This document shows, piece after piece, positions 28,122 through 37,396 of a DNA stretch of 64,000 nt. The stretch lies in assembly GCA_004020875.1 (NCBI GenBank), contig SAPZ01000009.1, positions 124,001 through 188,000 of the forward strand, written 5' to 3'. Both the position numbers and the translations under genes were made by a program. The notes beneath the pieces are model-generated. The model was not told the origin of the DNA and did no database searches. It saw only the letters and a program-made list of their open reading frames with translations. Each line of letters opens with the position of its first letter. Position 1 is the first letter of the stretch. The DNA comes from Mesorhizobium sp. GTDB taxonomy: Bacteria > Pseudomonadota > Alphaproteobacteria > Rhizobiales > Rhizobiaceae.

Positions 28122-31100
28122 ATGCATATCCTCGCCACCACATCCGCTTCGCTCGACGATCTCGCCGAGCCGATCGACCTCAGGCAGACGCCTGCGGATG
28201 TCGTGGCCCTATCCTTCACCGACAGCGATCTCGCCGGCCTGGCCGCCGCCTGGAAGGCGGATGCGGGGCGCTTGCCCTCGATGCGGCTGGCGGCCCTTCG
28301 CGACCTCCGCCATCCGATGTCGGTCGATCTCTGGATCGACAGCGTCGCCCGCCACGCCAGGGTCGTCCTGGTTCGCATCCTCGGCGGCTATGACTGGTGG
28401 CGCTATGGTTGCGACCAGCTCGCCGCGATGGCGCGCGAGCGTGGCATCAAGCTGGCGCTGCTGCCCGGTGAAAGCCATGACGAGGACCAGCGGCTGATCG
28501 AAGCCTCGACCCTGCCGCGTGCGGAGTTGGACGCCCTGCTCGGCTATTTCCGCGAAGGCGGACCGGCCAATATGGCGGCGCTGGTGCAAAGGCTGGCAAA
28601 GCTTGCGGGGGCTGAGGCGGCGGTTGCCGAGCCGGTGAGCGTGCCGAAGGCCGGATTTTATGAGCCGGGGCTGGGAGTTGTCGAAAAACCAGCCCCGCCG
28701 AGCGTTGGCGACCTTTCGGAACTCGATGCTGGCAATCTCAGCACGCCGGTCATCCCAATCCTCTTCTACCGCTCGATGCTGCTGGCCGCGGATGTCGCGC
28801 CAATCGACGCGTTGGTCGAAGCCCTGCGGCTGCGGGCCATGATCCCAGTGCCGATCTTCGTCTCCAGCCTCAAAGATGCGGCATCTCTGGCCTTCGTCGA
28901 AGCTGCGCTTGCCGCGCTGAATCCCGCCGCCATCGTCACCGCCACCGCCTTTGCCTCCGGCGCGGAGCCCGGCGCCGAGACCCTGTTCGGCCGCGCCGGT
29001 GTGCCGGTCTTCCAGGTCATCGTCGCCACGACGAGGCGCGACGTCTGGGAGAACAATCAGCGCGGCCTGGCGCCCGCCGATCTCGCAATGCACGTCGCGC
29101 TGCCCGAGCTCGATGGCCGAATCCTTGTCGGCGCGATCTCCTTCAAGGGCGAAGTCGAGACCGATCCGGCGCTGGCCTTTCGTGCCTTCGCCAATTGTCC
29201 GGAAGCGGATCGCGTGGCGCAAGTCGCCAAGCGGATCGCCGCGTTTGTTCGCCTGCAGCGGACTGAGCGGGCCGAGCGCAAGCTGGCGATCCTGATCCCG
29301 GACTATCCGAGCGCGCCCGGCCGGACCGGATACGCGGTCGGGCTGGATGTGCCCTCCAGTGTGCTCGCGATACTGCATGACCTGAAGGAACAGGGCTATG
29401 CGGTTGAAGGGATTCCGCGATCAGCGCGGGAATTGCTGGATACGCTGGAAGTGGGCAGCCAGGGCCTTGCCTTGAGGGACTACCTGGCCCTTTCGACCGA
29501 GCTGCCTGCGGCGGCGCGAGCTTCGGTTGAGACGGCGTGGGGCAAGGCTGAACAGATAGGTTCGCCCGAGGCACTCCCCTCGGCAACCTTCCCCTTCCGC
29601 GCCGCAACTTTCGGCAACGTCACCGTGGCGCTGGCCCCCGACCGCGGCCGCTCGGCCGACCGCCGCGCCGACTACCACGACCCTACCCTGCCTCCCCGCC
29701 ACGAGTTGCTCGCCTTCGGGCTCTGGCTGCAGAAATCGCTCGGCGTCCATGCCATCGTCCACGTCGGCGCGCATGGCACTCTGGAATGGCTGCCGGGCAA
29801 GACTGTCGCGCTCTCCGACAATTGTTTTCCCGAGATCGTCACCGGCTCGCTGCCGGTCATCTATCCCTTCATCGTCTCCAATCCCGGCGAAGCCGCGCAG
29901 GCCAAGCGCCGGATCTCAGCCGTCACACTTGGTCACCTGCCGCCGCCGCTGACCGGCGCCGGCCTCGACGAGGCGCAACAGAAGCTCGAGCGGCTGGTCG
30001 ACGAATATGCCCAGGCCGACGGCCTGGATCGCCGCCGCCGCGACCGACTGGCAAAGCTGATCGTCGAAACGGCGCGCAAGACCGGGCTTGCCTCGGAAGC
30101 CGGCGTCGCCAAGACCGACCAGCCCGACGAAGCGCTGCGCCGCATCGATGCCTGGCTCTGCGACCTCAAGGATTTCGCCGTCAAGGACGGGCTGCATGTC
30201 TATGGGCGCGCACCGGAAGACGAAGCCGACCCGCTGCGCCGGCAAAGCGCGGCGGCCGAGAAAGCCAACCTGCTCGCCGCGCTCGACGGCCGCCACATCA
30301 AGGCAGGCCCCGCCGGCGCCCCGGCGCGCGGCCGCTCCGATGTGCTCCCCACCGGCCGCAACCTCTTCACCTCCGATCCGCGCACCATGCCGACGCCGAC
30401 CGCCTATGACCTCGGCCAGGCAGCGGCGGAGGAAGTGGTGCGCAGCTACATGCAGAACCATGGCGACTGGCCGCGCTCGCTGGTTATCGACCTCTGGGGT
30501 TCGGCCTCCTTGCGCACCGGCGGCGAAGAGATCGCGCAAGGTCTGGCGCTGATGGGCTGCCGCCCGCAATGGGATGCCGCAACGGGGCGCGTCACCGGCA
30601 TCGAGGTGCTGCCGCCGGCCGCGCTCGGCCGTCCGCGCGTCGACGTCACCTGGCGCATTTCCGGCCTGTTCCGCGACATGTTCCCGACACAGATCGCGCT
30701 GATCGACGCCGCCGCAAACGCCGTCGCCAGCCGCGACGAGGACAATACGGAGAACCCGCTCGCCGCGGCGACACGCGCTCATGGCAAGATCGCCCCGCGC
30801 ATCTTTGGCACGTCGCCCGGCACCTATGGCGCCGGTGTCGAGGATCTGCTGTCGCGCGGCGAATGGGGCGCGCGCGAGGAGATCGGCCGCGCGTATCTGG
30901 AGGCCACCTCGCACGCCTATGGCGGCGCCGACGGCGAAGCGATTGCCGCGCCCGGCGCCTTCGAAGGCCGGGTCGCCGAGGCCGACCTTCTGGTTCACAC
31001 CGGCGACGATCCGGGCCGCGATATCCTTGAAGGCTCGGCCGATGTCGCCTTCATTGGCGGCTTTTCGGCGGCGCTTGCAGCACTTGGCCGGAACGCCGAC

Positions 31101-31514
31101 GTTATTGTGCTCGACACCACCGATCCGAAGAAGCCGAAGCCGCGTTCTGTCGGCGAGGCGGTTTCGCGCGTGGTCCGGGCGCGCGCCGTCAACCCGCGCT
31201 TCATCGCCGGCCAGATGCGCCACGGCCCGCGCGGCGCCTCGGAATTCGCCGAGACGGTCGACCGTCTGGTCGGCTTCGCCGAGACCACACATGCCATATC
31301 AGGCGCGCTGATCGAAGCGGTGCATGACGCCTATGTCGGCGACCCGGACGTCCGCGCCTTCCTGCTATGCGAGAACCCGGCCGCCGCAAAGGTCATTGCC
31401 GAGCGCTTCCTCGCCGCGCGGCGGCGCGGCCTCTGGCATCCGCTCAGGAATTCCATCGATGACGATCTCGCGGCTTTGATCGCCGAGGCCGACACAAAAG
31501 GAGTGGCGACATGA
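28122..31514 (+). CDS. cobN: Cobaltochelatase subunit CobN
   Basis: 1130 residues. The large, porphyrin-binding subunit (magnesium chelatase H family) of the ATP-dependent aerobic cobaltochelatase that inserts cobalt into hydrogenobyrinate a,c-diamide with CobS and CobT, which are not in the window. Recognisable segments: HVGAHGTLEWLPGK near residue 560 (metal-site His/Glu), DLWGSASLRTGGEEIAQGLALMG, RPRVDVTWRISGLFRD and KIAPRIFGTSPGTYGAGV. Shorter than the roughly 1275 residues of the Pseudomonas denitrificans protein. Start MHILATTS at 28122, 17 bases after cobW; its stop overlaps cobG (ATGA). Confidence 0.95.
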   Translation: MHILATTSASLDDLAEPIDLRQTPADVVALSFTDSDLAGLAAAWKADAGRLPSMRLAALRDLRHPMSVDLWIDSVARHARVVLVRILGGYDWWRYGCDQLAAMARERGIKLALLPGESHDEDQRLIEASTLPRAELDALLGYFREGGPANMAALVQRLAKLAGAEAAVAEPVSVPKAGFYEPGLGVVEKPAPPSVGDLSELDAGNLSTPVIPILFYRSMLLAADVAPIDALVEALRLRAMIPVPIFVSSLKDAASLAFVEAALAALNPAAIVTATAFASGAEPGAETLFGRAGVPVFQVIVATTRRDVWENNQRGLAPADLAMHVALPELDGRILVGAISFKGEVETDPALAFRAFANCPEADRVAQVAKRIAAFVRLQRTERAERKLAILIPDYPSAPGRTGYAVGLDVPSSVLAILHDLKEQGYAVEGIPRSARELLDTLEVGSQGLALRDYLALSTELPAAARASVETAWGKAEQIGSPEALPSATFPFRAATFGNVTVALAPDRGRSADRRADYHDPTLPPRHELLAFGLWLQKSLGVHAIVHVGAHGTLEWLPGKTVALSDNCFPEIVTGSLPVIYPFIVSNPGEAAQAKRRISAVTLGHLPPPLTGAGLDEAQQKLERLVDEYAQADGLDRRRRDRLAKLIVETARKTGLASEAGVAKTDQPDEALRRIDAWLCDLKDFAVKDGLHVYGRAPEDEADPLRRQSAAAEKANLLAALDGRHIKAGPAGAPARGRSDVLPTGRNLFTSDPRTMPTPTAYDLGQAAAEEVVRSYMQNHGDWPRSLVIDLWGSASLRTGGEEIAQGLALMGCRPQWDAATGRVTGIEVLPPAALGRPRVDVTWRISGLFRDMFPTQIALIDAAANAVASRDEDNTENPLAAATRAHGKIAPRIFGTSPGTYGAGVEDLLSRGEWGAREEIGRAYLEATSHAYGGADGEAIAAPGAFEGRVAEADLLVHTGDDPGRDILEGSADVAFIGGFSAALAALGRNADVIVLDTTDPKKPKPRSVGEAVSRVVRARAVNPRFIAGQMRHGPRGASEFAETVDRLVGFAETTHAISGALIEAVHDAYVGDPDVRAFLLCENPAAAKVIAERFLAARRRGLWHPLRNSIDDDLAALIAEADTKGVAT

Positions 31515-32890
31515 ATGCCTTTTCGCGTCGTGGCGCCTGCCCTGCCCTCAGCGCGCCGATGCAGACCGGCGACGGACTTCTCGTCCGGCTTAATCCTGTT
31601 GATGGAGGACTTTCGCCCAAGTCGCTGATCGGACTCGGCGAATCTGCTCTGCGCCACGGCAATGGCGTCATGGAAGTGACTGCGCGTGGCAGCCTGCAGA
31701 TTCGCGGGCTGAGCGCGGAAAGCGCTAGGCTGCTGGCGGCTGAGGTGGATGCGATGGGCATTGCGGTGCGCACCGGCGTGCCCGTCGACACGGGGCCGTT
31801 GGCGGGGATCGATTCGCAGGAGATTGCCGACCCGAGCTCGCTGGCCGAGCGGCTCAGGGCTGCGATCCTGGAGACTGGGCTGACAGGAAGGCTTGGACCG
31901 AAGGTATCGGTGGTTGTCGACGGCGGTGGGCAGTTGGGCATGGATGCGCTGTCGGCCGATGTGCGGCTCAAGGCAGTTCGGGCCGGCGAGGATGTTCATT
32001 GGGGCGTATCGATTGCCGGCGACGGGCGCAGCGCGAAACCGCTAGCCACTGTCGATGCGGATGCTGCGCGTGACATTGCAGTTGCTGCACTCCGGATGGT
32101 CGCGGAAAAAGGCCGGGAGGCGCATACGCGGGATTTGTCGCACCGGCAGTTGGCGTCTCTCGCAGGCTGGCATTCCATCGCGGCCCCCTCCCTCCTGCCG
32201 GACATCTCCCCCAAAAGGGTGTCCGGCAGGACAGAGGGGGATGCCGTAGAGCGCCATCGCGCGCCGATTGGCCTTTTCGGCCTGAAGGCAGCATACGCCC
32301 TCGGCATCGCCCTGCCCTACGGCAGCATACCCGCGCAGAACCTTATCGAGCTTGCCACAAAGGCGGCAGAAATTGGCACGACTGAGATTCGCCTCGCCCC
32401 AGGCCGCGCCCTGCTCTTCATCGGCCTCTCCCCCACCACCTGCGCCTCACTGCAAGCCTCCGCCACCACCCTCGGCTTCGTCACCTCCTCCACCGACCCG
32501 CGCACCCGCATCGCCGCATGCCCTGGCACGCCGGCCTGCGCCTCCGGCCGTTTCGCCACGCGCGCTATCGCTGAGACAATCGCAACCGAAAGCCCGGACC
32601 TCCTCGATACCTCGCTGACGCTGCACATTTCCGGTTGCGCCAAGGGCTGCGCGCATCCCGGCGCGGCGATGCTGACCCTGGTCGGCGACGAAAACGGAGC
32701 CGGACTTGTCGTGGACGGGACGGCAAAGGCCCTTCCTGCCGGATACAGGCCGGGCTATGACGCCGCGCGCGGGGTCGCCGCCATTGCGGCGGCGGTCCAT
32801 GGCGCGCGACATCCCGGCGAGACCGCGGCTGCCTGCCTAGCAAGGCTTGGCGCTGCCGGCATCGCTGAACTCTATCGACGGAACCAGTGA
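31511..32890 (+). CDS. cobG: Precorrin-3B synthase CobG, with an in-frame palindromic insertion
   Basis: 459 residues. Iron-sulfur/siroheme-like monooxygenase that uses O2 to make precorrin-3B, which marks this as the aerobic pathway. Motifs: SPKSLIGLGESALRHGNGVMEVTARGSLQIRG (sulfite/nitrite reductase half-domain) near residue 35, and the cluster ligands in AACPGTPAC (near 338) and SGCAKGCAHPG (near 378). Between LASLAGWHSI and HRAPIGLFGL the frame runs through a 57-base inverted repeat (32184-32240) that adds about 19 residues of unrelated sequence. The reading frame stays open. ATGA overlap with cobN; cobH starts directly after its stop. Confidence 0.93.
   Translation: MNAFSRRGACPALSAPMQTGDGLLVRLNPVDGGLSPKSLIGLGESALRHGNGVMEVTARGSLQIRGLSAESARLLAAEVDAMGIAVRTGVPVDTGPLAGIDSQEIADPSSLAERLRAAILETGLTGRLGPKVSVVVDGGGQLGMDALSADVRLKAVRAGEDVHWGVSIAGDGRSAKPLATVDADAARDIAVAALRMVAEKGREAHTRDLSHRQLASLAGWHSIAAPSLLPDISPKRVSGRTEGDAVERHRAPIGLFGLKAAYALGIALPYGSIPAQNLIELATKAAEIGTTEIRLAPGRALLFIGLSPTTCASLQASATTLGFVTSSTDPRTRIAACPGTPACASGRFATRAIAETIATESPDLLDTSLTLHISGCAKGCAHPGAAMLTLVGDENGAGLVVDGTAKALPAGYRPGYDAARGVAAIAAAVHGARHPGETAAACLARLGAAGIAELYRRNQ
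32184..32240. repeat. Palindromic repeat element inserted inside cobG
   Basis: Arms TCCTGCCGGACA (32193-32204) and TGTCCGGCAGGA (32220-32231) are perfect complements. After two mismatches the outer 7 bases also pair (CCCCCTC at 32184-32190 with GAGGGGG at 32234-32240). The 57-base element is a multiple of three and is read through in the cobG frame. It resembles the short palindromes scattered in rhizobial intergenic DNA (from memory, not searched). Confidence 0.8.
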
Positions 32891-33523
32891 ATGGCCGCCT
32901 ACGACTATATCCATGATGGGATGGCGATCTACGAACGCTCTTTCGCCATCATCCGCGCCGAGGCGGACCTGTCGCGCTTCTCCGAGACCGAGGCCGATGT
33001 AGCGATCCGCATGATCCATGCCTGCGGCCAGGTCGAAGCTGCCAGCCATTTTGTCTTCTCCAGCAGTTTCGTCGCCGCAGCGCGCACCGCATTGGCCGCC
33101 GGCGCGCCGATCTTCTGCGATGCCGAGATGGTCGCGCACGGCGTCACCCGCGCCCGCCTGCCGGCCGGCAATGAGGTGATCTGCACGCTGCGCGACCCGC
33201 GCACGCATGACATCGCCAGAGAAATCGGCAACACCCGCTCGGCCGCCGCGATCGATCTCTGGGGCGAGCGCATGGCCGGCTCGGTCGTCGCCATCGGCAA
33301 TGCGCCGACCGCGCTCTTCTATCTTTTGGAAAAACTGCGCGACGGCGCGCCAGAGCCGGCCGCGATCATCGGCATGCCGGTCGGCTTCGTCGGCGCCGCC
33401 GAGTCCAAGGATGCGCTGGCCGAGAATTCCTATGGCGTGCCCTATGCCATCGTGCGCGGCAGGCTCGGCGGCAGCGCCATGACCGCCGCCGCCCTCAATT
33501 CGTTGGCGAGGCCCGGCCTGTGA
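32891..33523 (+). CDS. cobH: Precorrin-8X methylmutase CobH
   Basis: 210 residues. Shifts the C-11 methyl group to C-12, converting precorrin-8X to hydrogenobyrinic acid. MIHACGQVEAASHFVFS places His at residue 43, the position of the known catalytic His43. NAPTALFYLLEKL and IIGMPVGFVGAAESKDAL are further family blocks. ATG directly follows the cobG TGA, and its own stop overlaps the GTG of cobI (GTGA). Confidence 0.95.
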   Translation: MAAYDYIHDGMAIYERSFAIIRAEADLSRFSETEADVAIRMIHACGQVEAASHFVFSSSFVAAARTALAAGAPIFCDAEMVAHGVTRARLPAGNEVICTLRDPRTHDIAREIGNTRSAAAIDLWGERMAGSVVAIGNAPTALFYLLEKLRDGAPEPAAIIGMPVGFVGAAESKDALAENSYGVPYAIVRGRLGGSAMTAAALNSLARPGL

Positions 33524-34284
33524 ACGCGCCTGTTAAAGAAGGTTTGCCAAAAGGCCGTCTGGTCGGCGTCGGCACCGGCCCCGGCGATCCGGAGCTGCTG
33601 ACGCTGAAGGCTGCCCGGGCACTGGCCGAAGCTGACGTGGTCGCCTACTTCGCCAAGCGCGGCAACAACAGCAATGCGCGCGCCATCGTCGAGACGCGCT
33701 TCCGGCCGGACATGATCGAGCTGCCGCTGCTCTATCCGGTGACGACCGAAATCGACAAGGATTACGACGACTACCGTTCGCAGATCACCGATTTCTACGA
33801 GGAGTCGGCCGAGCAGGTCGCCGAGCATCTCGGCGCCGGCAGGATGGTGGCCGTGCTGTCGGAGGGCGATCCGCTTTTCTACGGCTCCTACATGCATCTG
33901 CATGTGCGCCTGGCGCATCGCTTCCCGACCGAGGTCATCCCCGGCATCACCGCCATGTCCGGCTGCTGGTCGGCCACAGGCCTGCCGATCGTCCAGGGCG
34001 ACGATGTGCTGACCGTGCTGCCTGGCACGATGAGCGAGTTCGAACTGACCCGGCGCCTCGCCGACACCGATGCCGCCGTGATCATGAAGGTCGGCCGTAA
34101 CCTATCGAAGATCAGGCGCGCGCTGGAAGCGACCGGCAAGCTGGCAAAGGCTGTCTATGTCGAGCGCGGCACCATGCCGGGCAGCGTCTCGATGCGGCTT
34201 GCCGACAAGCCGGACGACAAGGCGCCCTATTTCGCCATCGTGCTCGTCGCCGGCTGGTCGAGCCGGCCCGGAGCCAAGGCATGA
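33520..34284 (+). CDS. cobI: Precorrin-2 C20-methyltransferase CobI
   Basis: 254 residues, tetrapyrrole methylase fold. Adds the C-20 methyl from S-adenosylmethionine to precorrin-2. Early GVGTGPGDPELLTLKAARAL is the SAM/tetrapyrrole-binding loop; EGDPLFYGSYMHLH and VIPGITAMSGCWSATGLP are characteristic of the C20 enzyme. GTG start in GTGA overlap with cobH; ATGA overlap with cobJ. Confidence 0.95.
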   Translation: MNAPVKEGLPKGRLVGVGTGPGDPELLTLKAARALAEADVVAYFAKRGNNSNARAIVETRFRPDMIELPLLYPVTTEIDKDYDDYRSQITDFYEESAEQVAEHLGAGRMVAVLSEGDPLFYGSYMHLHVRLAHRFPTEVIPGITAMSGCWSATGLPIVQGDDVLTVLPGTMSEFELTRRLADTDAAVIMKVGRNLSKIRRALEATGKLAKAVYVERGTMPGSVSMRLADKPDDKAPYFAIVLVAGWSSRPGAKA

Positions 34285-35045
34285 GCGGCCGCCTTACCGT
34301 TATCGGTCTCGGCCCCGGCAATGCCGACCAGGTCACGCCGCAGGCTGCCAATGCCGTCGCCGAGGCTTCCTACTTCTATGGCTACAAGCCCTATCTCGAC
34401 CGGCTCGAGCTGCGGCCGGATCAGACCCGCATCGCCTCCGACAATCGCGAAGAGCTCGCCCGTTCCAACGAGGCGCTGGCCAAGGCGGCCGAGGGCCATA
34501 GCGTCGCCGTCGTTTCCGGAGGCGACCCCGGCGTCTTCGCCATGGCTGCGGCCGTTTGCGAGGCGATCGAGGCCGGTCCCGCCGAATGGCGCGCCATCGA
34601 CCTCGCTGTCGTTCCCGGCGTCACCGCCATGCTTGCCGTCGCGGCCCGCATCGGCGCGCCGCTCGGCCACGATTTTTGCGCCATCTCGCTCTCCGACAAT
34701 TTGAAGCCGTGGGAGCTGATCGAGCTGCGCCTGCTGGCGGCTGCCGGCGCCGGCTTCGTCATCGCGCTCTACAACCCGATCAGCAAGGCCCGCCCCTGGC
34801 AGCTCGGCCGAGCCTTCGAGTGCCTGAAGGCGATCCTGCCCGGCACCACGCCGGTGATCTTCGGCCGCGCCGCCGGCCGGCCCGACGAGCGCATCGAGGT
34901 TTTCCTTCTGGCGGACGCCGATGTGGCAAAAGCCGACATGTCGACCTGCATCATCATCGGCTCGCCGGAGACCCGCATCATCAGGCGCGGCGATAAGCCG
35001 GCGCTGGTCTACACGCCGCGTTCGGCAACGGGGTCGAAAAGATGA
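34281..35045 (+). CDS. cobJ: Precorrin-3B C17-methyltransferase CobJ
   Basis: 254 residues. Contracts the ring and methylates C-17 of precorrin-3B. Motifs: VIGLGPGNADQVTPQAANAV, SGGDPGVFAMAAAVCEA, VVPGVTAMLAVAARIGAPLGHDFCAISLSD and YNPISKARPWQL. Follows cobI with ATGA overlap. Its last 37 bases overlap the end of the oppositely oriented cobK (35009-35045). Confidence 0.95.
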   Translation: MSGRLTVIGLGPGNADQVTPQAANAVAEASYFYGYKPYLDRLELRPDQTRIASDNREELARSNEALAKAAEGHSVAVVSGGDPGVFAMAAAVCEAIEAGPAEWRAIDLAVVPGVTAMLAVAARIGAPLGHDFCAISLSDNLKPWELIELRLLAAAGAGFVIALYNPISKARPWQLGRAFECLKAILPGTTPVIFGRAAGRPDERIEVFLLADADVAKADMSTCIIIGSPETRIIRRGDKPALVYTPRSATGSKR

Positions 35046-35776
35046 TCGACCATCGCGGCGAGCGCATCGACGGTCTCGGCCAACGGCACGTCCGGCAGGA
35101 ACGGCCTTCGGACCATGACCACCTCGATGCCGAGCGCCCGCGCGGCGGCGATCTTGCCGTACGTCGCCTCGCCGCCGCTGTTCTTGGAAACGATCACGTC
35201 GACGTCGTATTTTTCGAGCAACGCTCGCTCATCCGCCTCCGGGAAGGGCCCGCGCGCCAGCAGGTAGCGCGCATCGGGCACGGCAAGCTTCGGCTCTACC
35301 GGATCGACGCTGCGGATCAGATAACGGTGCTGGGGAGCGGCCTCGAAGGCGCCGGCCTCCTGCCGGCCGATCGCGAGGAAAACGCGGCGCGGCGCCGGGC
35401 CAAGCGCCCTCGCCGCTTCAGCGACACTGTCGACCAGCGTCCAGCGATCGCCCGAGACAGGTTCCCAGCCGGGACGGCGCAGCGCGAGGATCGAAACACC
35501 GGACTGCCTGGCCGCGTCGGCGGCGTTGGCCGAGATACGCGCGGCGTATGGGTGCGTGGCGTCGATCAGCAGATCGACGTGCGCTTGGCGAAGATAGGCG
35601 GCGAGCCCTGCCACGCCGCCAAAGCCGCCGACACGCACCGGCACGCCTTGCGCGACCGGACTTTCGGTGCGGCCGGCAAGCGACAGCGTGACCGAGAAAC
35701 CCTCGCGACGAGCCAGCTTCCCGGCCAGTTGCCGGGCTTCTGTGGCTCCGCCGAGGATCAGAATGCGGTGGGTCAT
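35009..35776 (-). CDS. cobK: Precorrin-6A reductase CobK, antisense within the cob operon
   Basis: 255 residues from MTHRILILGGATEARQLA; a second ATG one codon earlier (35779) is equally possible. NADPH-dependent reductase converting precorrin-6A to dihydro-form 6B. Family blocks: GGATEAR, DATHPYAARISANA, and VIVSKNSGGEATYGKIAAARALG near the C-terminus. It is the only minus-strand gene in the cluster. Its 3' end overlaps cobJ by 37 bases and its start codon overlaps that of cobL on the other strand (35774-35780). It therefore needs its own promoter, which would have to lie inside cobL. Confidence 0.94.
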   Translation of the reverse strand: MTHRILILGGATEARQLAGKLARREGFSVTLSLAGRTESPVAQGVPVRVGGFGGVAGLAAYLRQAHVDLLIDATHPYAARISANAADAARQSGVSILALRRPGWEPVSGDRWTLVDSVAEAARALGPAPRRVFLAIGRQEAGAFEAAPQHRYLIRSVDPVEPKLAVPDARYLLARGPFPEADERALLEKYDVDVIVSKNSGGEATYGKIAAARALGIEVVMVRRPFLPDVPLAETVDALAAMVDHLFDPVAERGV

Positions 35777-35777
35777 C

Positions 35778-37019
35778 ATGCCTGCTAAGGGTCCGCGCGC
35801 TGCCAAGCTCGCCTCAAAATGGCTCACCATCGTCGGCATCGGCGAGGACGGTGTAGCGGGTCTCGGCGACGAGGCCAAGCAGCGCATCGCCCAGGCGGAA
35901 TTCGTCTTCGGCGGCAAGCGGCATCTTGGTCTCGTCGCATCCCTGGTCAACGGGAAAGCGACACCTTGGCCGATGCCCTTCGATGCCGAAATGCGCGACG
36001 TGCTGGCGCTCGCGGGCAAAGATGTCTGCGTGCTCGCGTCCGGCGACCCATTCTTTCACGGCGTGGGCGTCACGCTTGCGCGCAAGGTGAAGCCGGGTGA
36101 GATGCTCGTTCTCCCGGCGCCCTCGTCTCTCTCGCTGGCGGCATCGCGCCTCGGCTGGGCCTTGCAAGACGTCGAGACGATCTCGCTGCACGGCCATTCG
36201 ATCGACCTGATCCGCCCCCTGCTCCAACCCGGCGCGCGCATCCTTGCCCTGACATCGGACGCCGACGCGCCAGCCGCTATCGCCGCGCTGCTCGACGAAC
36301 TTGGCTTCGGACCGTCGCGGTTAACGGTCCTCGAAGCACTCGGCAGTGCGGATGAAGCGCAGCGAGCGGCCCGCGCAGATGCTTTCGACCTCAAAAACAT
36401 CAACCCGCTCAACGTGCTGGCGCTGGAAATTGAAACGACGCCGGATGCGCGCGTCCTGCCCTTGACCGTTGGTCTTGCCGACCACCTGTTCGAGCATGAC
36501 GGCCAGATCACCAAGCGCGAGATCCGAGCCATCACGCTGTCGGCGCTGGCGCCGCGGCGCGGCGAGTTGTTGTGGGACATCGGCGCCGGCTCCGGCTCGA
36601 TCGGCATCGAATGGATGATGGCCCATCCGTCGCTGCGCGCCATCGCAATCGAGGCGGACGGCGAACGCGTCGCCCGCATCGCCCGCAATGCCGCGCATTG
36701 CGGCGTGCCCGGCCTGGTCGTGATCGAGGGCTCTGCGCCGAAAGCGCTGGCAAGACTGCAGACACCCGACGCCATCTTCATCGGCGGCGGCGGCAGCGAT
36801 GCCGGCGTGCTGGAGAAAGCGATCAAGGCGCTGCGTCCCGGCGGCCGGCTCGTCGCTAACGCGGTCACGCTGGAGATGGAGGCGCTGCTGCTCGACCAGT
36901 ACAACTGGCGCGGCGGCGACCTCACCCGCATCGCGCTGTCGCGCGCGGCGCCTGTCGGCTCGATGCAGTCCTGGCGGCCGGCCATGCCGGTCACGCAGTG
37001 GAACTGGATAAAACCATGA
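35778..37019 (+). CDS. cobL: Precorrin-6Y C5,15-methyltransferase (decarboxylating) CobL
   Basis: 413 residues, two fused enzymes. The N-terminal half (CbiE-like methylase, TIVGIGEDGVAGLGDEAKQ, SGDPFFHGVGVTLAR) methylates C-5. The C-terminal half from about residue 230 (CbiT-like, LWDIGAGSGSIGIEWMMAHP, a Rossmann SAM-binding loop) methylates C-15 and decarboxylates the C-12 acetate. ATG at 35778 is interlocked with the cobK start on the opposite strand. Its stop overlaps cobE (ATGA). Confidence 0.95.
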   Translation: MPAKGPRAAKLASKWLTIVGIGEDGVAGLGDEAKQRIAQAEFVFGGKRHLGLVASLVNGKATPWPMPFDAEMRDVLALAGKDVCVLASGDPFFHGVGVTLARKVKPGEMLVLPAPSSLSLAASRLGWALQDVETISLHGHSIDLIRPLLQPGARILALTSDADAPAAIAALLDELGFGPSRLTVLEALGSADEAQRAARADAFDLKNINPLNVLALEIETTPDARVLPLTVGLADHLFEHDGQITKREIRAITLSALAPRRGELLWDIGAGSGSIGIEWMMAHPSLRAIAIEADGERVARIARNAAHCGVPGLVVIEGSAPKALARLQTPDAIFIGGGGSDAGVLEKAIKALRPGGRLVANAVTLEMEALLLDQYNWRGGDLTRIALSRAAPVGSMQSWRPAMPVTQWNWIKP

Positions 37020-37396
37020 TGGTCGCGGGAATCGGCAGCCGCAAAGGCGTGAGCGTCGAAGACGTGCTGGCGGCGATTGAGACGGCGCTTGAAGCTCATG
37101 GGCTCGCGATGACGGCGCTTTCGGCGCTTGCGACCGCCCCGCTCAAGAAGGATGAGGCGGCGATTTCCGCCGCCGGCCGCGCGCTCAACCTGCCGGTGGT
37201 CATTGCGGATGACCGCGTCCTGCAGCTGGCTTCGCCCCGCAGCCGTTGCGATCTCTCACAGAGCCGCGCCGGCACGCCGTCTGTTTCGGAGGCGTCCGCC
37301 CTCGCGGTCGCCGGCGCCGGTGCGAGACTGCTCGGGCCTCGCACGGTGCTTGGCCCGGTCACCTGCGCCATCGCTATCAGCGGAGATGCGCCATGA
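37016..37396 (+). CDS. cobE: Cobalamin biosynthesis protein CobE (CbiG C-terminal-like)
   Basis: 126 residues, starting [22 protein letters not shown], the characteristic N-terminus of CobE/CbiG_C proteins. [20 protein letters not shown] and a C-terminal [15 protein letters not shown] follow. It is required for cobalamin synthesis in aerobic producers, with no settled biochemical role. The start at 37016 is chosen for the ATGA overlap with cobL; the stop overlaps cobM the same way. Confidence 0.9.
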   Translation: MMVAGIGSRKGVSVEDVLAAIETALEAHGLAMTALSALATAPLKKDEAAISAAGRALNLPVVIADDRVLQLASPRSRCDLSQSRAGTPSVSEASALAVAGAGARLLGPRTVLGPVTCAIAISGDAP

